Source of the DNA: Hymenobacter negativus
GTDB taxonomy: Bacteria; Bacteroidota; Bacteroidia; Cytophagales; Hymenobacteraceae
Length of the DNA stretch: 64,000 bases
Reading direction: 5' to 3'
Assembly (NCBI RefSeq): GCF_017571495.1
Contig: NZ_JAGETZ010000003.1
Location: forward strand, 496,001 to 560,000
The translations under genes were made by a program, and so were the position numbers. Positions 61,766-64,000 of the stretch are shown here, piece after piece (the stretch's first letter is position 1; each line of letters begins with the position of its first letter). The notes beneath the pieces were generated by a model, which worked only from the letters and a program-made list of their open reading frames with translations, ran no database searches and had not been told where the DNA came from.

Positions 61766-62783
61766 ATAAGATTTCGGAAGTTAAAAGGGTTGACTCGTAA
61801 CTTCGGACGCCGTTTTTGAGCGGTGCATCCTTGCCCCGGCACGCTTTTGCAAGCATGCCGGAACCGGCAATCCGAAGCGGGTGGGACCGGCATGTCTGTG
61901 CCGGCCCCGATAGTCCTAGGAAGGCGGAACGAGCGGCCCCCTGCGCCAACAGGGGTGTCTGCTCGTCCGCCGGCCTTCGGTGCTCGGCGCCGCGGGTGCG
62001 AAAAAGGTACCGGCTGCGCCCTAAAGACGCGGTACGGTTGAAGAAGGAAGTGGCCACGCCATCAGCTCTTTGCAGATGAACTAGGCTCCCGGATATAGCC
62101 GGCTACCAGCCGGCTACTGGGGCAGCCCCGCCCGAACCGGACAATTGCCCGGGAAACATCCCGGCGGGAAAAAAGAAAGTTTGTTTTCATAAACGCAGAA
62201 AGAGGCGAGGTATCGGCAATAAAAAACCCGGATAGCATCCTTAAGAGGAGACTGACCGGGTATAGGCAGGCGGTATCAGCAGGCTGAGCTGCCAGTAGCT
62301 AATAGGTGCCAGGAAACAGATTAGGAGCCGGGATGCATAAGTCCGGAACTCCGTAATAGAAGCACGTTGTGCGGCCGGGAGAAGAGCCGGGCTTGCGGTA
62401 ATAGGGTTGCGCATGGGTTTCGGGGTAGAAAAACCGGCGATTGTAAAACTGCTGCTTTGGGTTCCACCCGCTCCAGATTCTCATCTGGTGGGGTAAAAAA
62501 ACAAACCTGCGGGAGAGGAACACAGGCTTTGAAAGGAAGGGCGAAAGAGCTTCTGTGGAAAGCCTTGGAAAGATAAGAAAATTTCTATTGTTGCAGCAGC
62601 GTTTTTAAATGAATCTTACAAATTTTCCCTTAAAGCACTGATAGGCAATATGGTAATTAAATATATTGATTTTATATAACTTTTCGCAGTAGTTTTTACT
62701 ACTTCTAAAAGGCCTCAGCAAATTCGAAGAGAAGTGGGGGTATTAGAGCTGCTACTCTGGGTAAGCCTGCTGGGACATGGGCT
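61766..62783. other. One-kilobase non-coding, GC-structured then AT-rich region
   Basis: No frame has a convincing protein. 61800-62160 is GC-rich and full of inverted repeats (see 61923-61971), plus a duplicated AGCCGGCTAC at 62092-62112. 62570-62780 is AT-rich with no clear hairpins. Could hold an RNA gene, repeated elements or the control region of the secreted-protein genes. Candidate open frames of 72-119 codons look like shadows. Confidence 0.5.
61923..61971. repeat. Long hairpin in the non-coding region
   Basis: GGCGGAACGAGC pairs with GCTCGTCCGCC (one bulge), enclosing a second helix CCCCTG / CAGGGG. The nested double stem is strong enough to be an RNA element or a repeat-type palindrome. 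Function not known. Confidence 0.5.
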
Positions 62784-62814
62784 TAAAAAAAGACCCGCAG
62801 CGGAGCTGCGGGTC
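62784..62814 (-). terminator. Terminator of the SDR-like gene
   Basis: GACCCGCAGC / GCTGCGGGTC with a 3-base loop; on the minus strand followed by TTTTTTT. Directly after the gene ending at 62842. Confidence 0.92.
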
Positions 62815-62841
62815 AGGGTAAATTGCTGTGGACGCGCGGCG

Positions 62842-63300
62842 CTATAGCTGCCCGCCAGTCACGTAGTAGCTGAAATCATCCTGCTTGGCCAGGCGGCGCC
62901 AGGCAAACCACCCACCGGCCACGCCAGCCATCACAGCGGCGGCCAACCACGCCAGGCCGGAGCCCGAGGCGCTGAGGTCGGAACCAGCCGCGCCCAGCGG
63001 CTTGCCGGCCCCGCTGCCCGCGCCGTCGACCCACACGTCGATGCGTCCGCCGAAAGCGTTGGCAGCTTTGGTGAGGCGCTGCATGGCGGCCGGTTGGGCC
63101 GCATCGGCTGCTACAACGAGGACTTCGGCCCCGAGCTGCCGGCAGTCGATGGCTAGTTGATTGAGGTCTTCGACGTGGCGGGCGGCCAGCACCAGCCGGG
63201 CACCCTGCCGGGCAAATGTGTGAGCCGTGGCCCGGCCAGTGCGGCTGGTGGCATCGGTAATAACGACGGTGGCGTTGCGGAGGGAATGCTGCGTGAGCAT
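62842..63300 (-). CDS. Half-length SDR with C-terminal membrane anchor
   Basis: 152 residues. Residues ~8-95 read as the N-terminal half of a short-chain dehydrogenase ('ATVVITDATSRTGRATAHTFARQGARLVLAARHVEDLNQLA', 'GGRIDVWVDGAG'), but the glycine motif is altered (DATSRTG), and the Ser-Tyr-x3-Lys catalytic part is absent. Residues ~118-140 are a transmembrane helix ending in a basic WRRLAKQ, with a cytoplasmic tail. So it is not a functional dehydrogenase; a membrane-tethered nucleotide-binding remnant or a domain co-opted for binding. Own terminator. Confidence 0.7.
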   Translation of the reverse strand: MLTQHSLRNATVVITDATSRTGRATAHTFARQGARLVLAARHVEDLNQLAIDCRQLGAEVLVVAADAAQPAAMQRLTKAANAFGGRIDVWVDGAGSGAGKPLGAAGSDLSASGSGLAWLAAAVMAGVAGGWFAWRRLAKQDDFSYYVTGGQL

Positions 63301-63410
63301 AAGAAAACTGGTGGGGGTGAGAAGGGCGATGCTGCTGGCGAAAATATTAGCAAAGTTGCCGATTTTCTGCGACTAACCTACGCAAAAAGACTTGCCGCTG
63401 GCACTTCGGC

Positions 63411-64000
63411 CTAATCAAAAATAACCGTCTTGTTCTGGTTCACGAATACCTGCTCGTCAAACACCATTTTAAGGGAGCGGGCCAGCACAATTTTCTCCAC
63501 GTCGCGGCCGGCCTGGGCCATTTCGCGGGCGCTCTGGGTGTGGTCGATGGGGATGACGCTTTGCGCGATGATAGGGCCCTGGTCAAGCTGCTCGTTCACA
63601 AAGTGCGCAGTGGCCCCGATGATTTTCACGCCCCGCTCGTAAGCCTGCGCATAGGGGTTGGCGCCCACAAACGCTGGTAGAAAAGAGTGGTGGATGTTAA
63701 TCAGCCGGTTGGAGTAATGTGCCACAAACTCCGACGACAGGATGCGCATGTACTTGGCCAGCACCACAAACTGCGGTTGGTATTGGGCCAGGGTGGCCAG
63801 CACCTCGGCCTCATGCGCCTCGCGGCTGATGCCCTGGTGTGAGATGAAGTGAAACGGAATGTCGAACCGGCGGGTCAGGTCACCAAGCACTTCGTAGTTG
63901 CTGATGACGGCCAGCACCCGCGCATTGAGCTCGCCAAAGGCATTGCGCACCAGCAGCTCGCTGAGGCAGTGGTGCTCTTTGGTCGCCATCAGCACGATGT
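63411..64000 (-). CDS. purU: Formyltetrahydrofolate deformylase (partial)
   Basis: The frame runs off the right edge; about 196 C-terminal residues are visible. 'IVLMATKEHHCLSELLVRNAFGELNARVLAVISNYE', 'FHFISHQGISREAHEAEVLATL', 'LINIHHSFLPAFVGANPYAQAYERGVKIIGATAHFVNEQLDQGPIIAQ' include the Asn, His and Asp of the GART-type catalytic site. PurU splits 10-formyl-THF into formate and THF, feeding purine synthesis under one-carbon excess. The N-terminal ACT domain lies outside the window. Confidence 0.93.
   Translation of the reverse strand, partial: IVLMATKEHHCLSELLVRNAFGELNARVLAVISNYEVLGDLTRRFDIPFHFISHQGISREAHEAEVLATLAQYQPQFVVLAKYMRILSSEFVAHYSNRLINIHHSFLPAFVGANPYAQAYERGVKIIGATAHFVNEQLDQGPIIAQSVIPIDHTQSAREMAQAGRDVEKIVLARSLKMVFDEQVFVNQNKTVIFD

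Noticed and set aside
61698..62079. Several frames of 72-119 codons on both strands in the structured region
   Set aside because: No start context, no domain, and composition driven by GC-rich hairpins; treated as shadows of non-coding DNA.
62299..62576. 74-codon minus frame rich in Tyr/Phe and the 69-codon plus frame opposite it
   Set aside because: No conserved pattern, no lipobox or membrane helix, and no partner genes; isolated in a non-coding block.

Overview
The window looks like a chromosome segment of a GC-rich Bacteroidota, most likely Hymenobacter or a close relative. The evidence is several secreted proteins with type IX secretion (T9SS) C-terminal sorting domains, TAnnTTTG-type promoter boxes, and Omp28, DUF6029 and TonB-receptor families. 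The genus is an inference from protein flavour and base composition; no rRNA is present.

Positions 1 to about 25.6 kb are a prophage that continues past the left edge. Its structural genes are Mu-like: DUF935-type portal, DUF1320 gp36, F-type head protein, gpG-like protein and a DUF2586-like tail sheath. They form two divergent operons around 4.6-4.8 kb. The minus-strand operon holds the ClpP-type prohead protease/scaffold, major capsid, a lysis cassette (48-aa lipoprotein, glucosaminidase endolysin, holin-like proteins, a lipoprotein with a C-terminal membrane anchor resembling a unimolecular spanin) and the sheath. The plus-strand operon holds terminases, portal, F (with a C-terminal GNAT-like extension), G and tail-completion genes. 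The rest is lambda-like rather than Mu-like: a DnaB/RecA-type ATPase, a winged-helix initiator-like gene carrying four 19-bp iterons and an AT-rich tract inside its own coding sequence, an excisionase-like gene, a cro-like gene, an S24-type repressor and a tyrosine integrase. A block of small, translationally coupled genes (HNH, Zn ribbon, PD-(D/E)XK-like) lies between.

The prophage ends close to tRNA-Pro(UGG) and tRNA-Arg(UCU), followed by a strong terminator. Host genes follow: a T9SS-exported repeat protein, gyrB, a decayed ridA-like pseudogene, ppk1 (whose 3' end overlaps a convergent T9SS gene by 213 bp), and a cluster of exported thioredoxin-fold proteins (two T9SS Omp28 paralogues, a TlpA-like thioredoxin, a DUF6029 barrel, an Omp28 lipoprotein). 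Next come ppx, a TonB-dependent receptor, and a 1241-aa phosphoesterase/kinase-like/beta-barrel protein. After these are an FAD monooxygenase, a DUF457 membrane protein, small proteins, a sirtuin, three large secreted proteins (one lacking its sorting domain), about 1 kb of structured non-coding DNA, a half-length SDR with a membrane anchor, and purU running off the right edge.

The most interesting signals are the intragenic iteron origin in a Mu/lambda chimeric prophage, the F-protein C-terminal domain, the u-spanin-like architecture, the phosphoesterase plus CotH-like kinase plus D15 barrel fusion, and the ppk/T9SS antisense overlap. All functional calls are from reading the sequence; no database search was run.
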